A stretch of 5,763 bases of DNA, from contig CAAGFH010000022.1 of the NCBI GenBank assembly GCA_900769095.1, positions 1 through 5,763 on the forward strand, given 5' to 3'. How positions within the stretch are numbered: the first letter of the stretch is position 1; each line of letters opens with the position of its first letter. The position numbers and the translations under genes are program-made. Origin of the DNA: Methanobacteriaceae archaeon. GTDB lineage: Archaea; Methanobacteriota; Methanobacteria; Methanobacteriales; Methanobacteriaceae. A model generated the notes under the pieces. That model was not told the DNA's origin, did not search any database, and saw only the letters and a program-made list of their open reading frames with translations. This document shows, piece after piece, positions 4,453 through 5,763 of the stretch.

Positions 4453-5763
4453 TATACCAACTCTAATTCAAAACCAAGCTCTGCCATTGTTTCAATGAAA
4501 TTCGGAAATGATACATCAAAGACTTCACCGTTTGTAATCTCAATATCATGTTTAAGACCAACTAGGGAAAATGCCATTGCAAGTCTGTGATCTCCGTGAG
4601 AGTCAACAACTCCAGAAGAGATTCCTCCGGTAATGCTCATTCCATCTTCATGTTCTACAAGTTTACATCCAAGTTTTTCCAATTCTCTGCAAGTAGTATC
4701 AATTCTATCAGTTTCTTTTACTCTTGCATGAGCAACACCAGTAATATTTGTAGTTCCTTCAGCCATTGCAGCTAAAACAGCAACAGTAATCAATAAATCA
4801 GGTGCATTAGAAAGGTTAACATCAATAGCTTTTAGGTTTCCGTCAGATGAAATTTCAACATAATCTTCACCACGAACGATAGTTGCACCCATTTGCTGAA
4901 GAATATCCAAAATGAATTTATCTCCCTGTTTTGATGTTCTAAATAAGTTTTTAATTCTAGCTTTACCACCATTAATAGCTATTAATGCAAGTAAATAAGA
5001 TGCAGATGAATAATCACCTTCAACAGTATAATCACATGCAACATATTCCTGTTTAGGCATTTTAAACTCATCTATTCTGCAACTTTGATGTTCCTGATTA
5101 CATGAATCATGTTTTAAATAATATGATTTAATTGATTTAAAACCGAATTTTCTCATAATATCCCATGTCATGTACACATAAGGTTTTGATTTAAATTCCG
5201 GTAAAACATATAAAGTAACACCATAATCAGACAAAGGAGCAGATATTAAAATTGATGAAATAAACTGTGAGCTAACATTACCCATAATATTAGTTTCACC
5301 ACCAAGATAACCTGGCTTAATCAATATTGGTGCTTTTTCATTATCATTTAATGATTCTGTTTCTATTCCTAAGGGTTTTAAAGCATCCATCAAAAGACCC
5401 ATCGGTCTTGTTTGAAGAGATTCATCTCCAGTTAAAATAACTTCATTGTCACTTAGTGCAGAAATAGAAGTCATTAATCTAAGTGTAGTTCCTGAATTTG
5501 CAAGATCAATTGGCTCATCACTGGAATTGTGAAGATTACCATTAGTACCTACAACTTCCAAATAATCTTCTGTTCTATTAATTTTAGCACCTAATGCTTC
5601 ACATACTCTAATAGATGCTAATGTATCCTCAGAGTATAACATATCATAAAGTTTTGAAGTACCCTTAGCTAATGAAGCAAGGATAACTGCTCTGTGAGAA
5701 TAACTTTTAGAAGGTGGTGCTTTAACTTCACCACCAATATTTGAAATATTTTTTACCTTAAGA
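4452..5763 (-). CDS. aroA: 3-phosphoshikimate 1-carboxyvinyltransferase (EPSP synthase), 5' end outside window
   Basis: This shikimate-pathway enzyme joins phosphoenolpyruvate to shikimate-3-phosphate in aromatic amino acid synthesis. The reading frame runs off the right edge. 436 residues are visible, beginning LKVKNISN, so only a few N-terminal residues are missing. Motifs in visible numbering are [10 protein letters not shown] (15-24) with the PEP-site Lys K19 and R24, LANSGTTLR (87-95), GNVSSQF (161-167), [10 protein letters not shown] (247-256), the catalytic Asp D322 in NAPDLL (319-324), RVKETDRI (347-354) with E350, and GDHRLAMA (390-397). The internal ATG at 5642 is not the start, because the essential SKS/R motif lies upstream of it. 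The segment between [10 protein letters not shown] and TVEGD is about a dozen residues longer than I recall for E. coli AroA and holds three cysteines (221, 228, 243). It overlaps nth by one base. Confidence 0.96.
   Translation of the reverse strand, partial: LKVKNISNIGGEVKAPPSKSYSHRAVILASLAKGTSKLYDMLYSEDTLASIRVCEALGAKINRTEDYLEVVGTNGNLHNSSDEPIDLANSGTTLRLMTSISALSDNEVILTGDESLQTRPMGLLMDALKPLGIETESLNDNEKAPILIKPGYLGGETNIMGNVSSQFISSILISAPLSDYGVTLYVLPEFKSKPYVYMTWDIMRKFGFKSIKSYYLKHDSCNQEHQSCRIDEFKMPKQEYVACDYTVEGDYSSASYLLALIAINGGKARIKNLFRTSKQGDKFILDILQQMGATIVRGEDYVEISSDGNLKAIDVNLSNAPDLLITVAVLAAMAEGTTNITGVAHARVKETDRIDTTCRELEKLGCKLVEHEDGMSITGGISSGVVDSHGDHRLAMAFSLVGLKHDIEITNGEVFDVSFPNFIETMAELGFELELV

Noticed and set aside
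4375..4775. Plus-strand open frames across the nth/aroA junction
   Set aside because: They are antisense to two well-supported genes, lack coding motifs, and have no clear ribosome site.
5640..5642. ATG at 5642 as the aroA start
   Set aside because: The open frame continues upstream to the window edge and includes the essential SKS/R substrate-binding motif.

Overview
The window is AT-rich. It looks like the chromosome of a methanogenic archaeon, most likely Methanobrevibacter or a close relative. The evidence is archaeal box A promoter elements (TTTATATA-like), oligo-T terminators, Shine-Dalgarno motifs matching the archaeal 16S 3' end (GAGGT, GTGAT), a tRNA without encoded CCA, and an archaeal-looking endonuclease III and helix-turn-helix regulator. 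The genus is inferred from protein feel and base composition; no search was run.

Every gene lies on the minus strand, so transcription runs from high to low coordinates. Entering at the right edge is aroA (EPSP synthase, 4452-5763, 5' end cut off), joined by a one-base TAATG overlap to nth (endonuclease III, 3823-4452). An eight-T tract directly after the nth stop probably ends that unit. A 149-bp control region full of palindromes and TATA-like boxes (3674-3822) then leads to cysK (2726-3673). A 64-bp gap with a TATA box and a 22-bp palindrome leads to cysE (1951-2661). A small HTH regulator with two CxxC pairs (1571-1945) follows almost without a gap. After a 72-bp spacer holding an imperfect 17-bp inverted repeat come tRNA-Cys(GCA) (1427-1498) and, 32 bp later, cysS (48-1394). 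A T-rich stretch closes the unit at the left edge.

Functionally, five consecutive genes form a cysteine island. CysE makes O-acetylserine, CysK converts it with sulfide to cysteine, and CysRS charges cysteine onto the tRNA-Cys encoded just upstream of its own gene. The regulator in the middle is a good candidate for controlling the island, possibly through the palindromes upstream of cysK and cysE, which share GTTAT/ATAAC half-sites. aroA and nth look like ordinary housekeeping neighbours. No mobile element, CRISPR array or defence system is visible. The most interesting material is regulatory: the palindromes, the regulator, and the tRNA-Cys/cysS arrangement.
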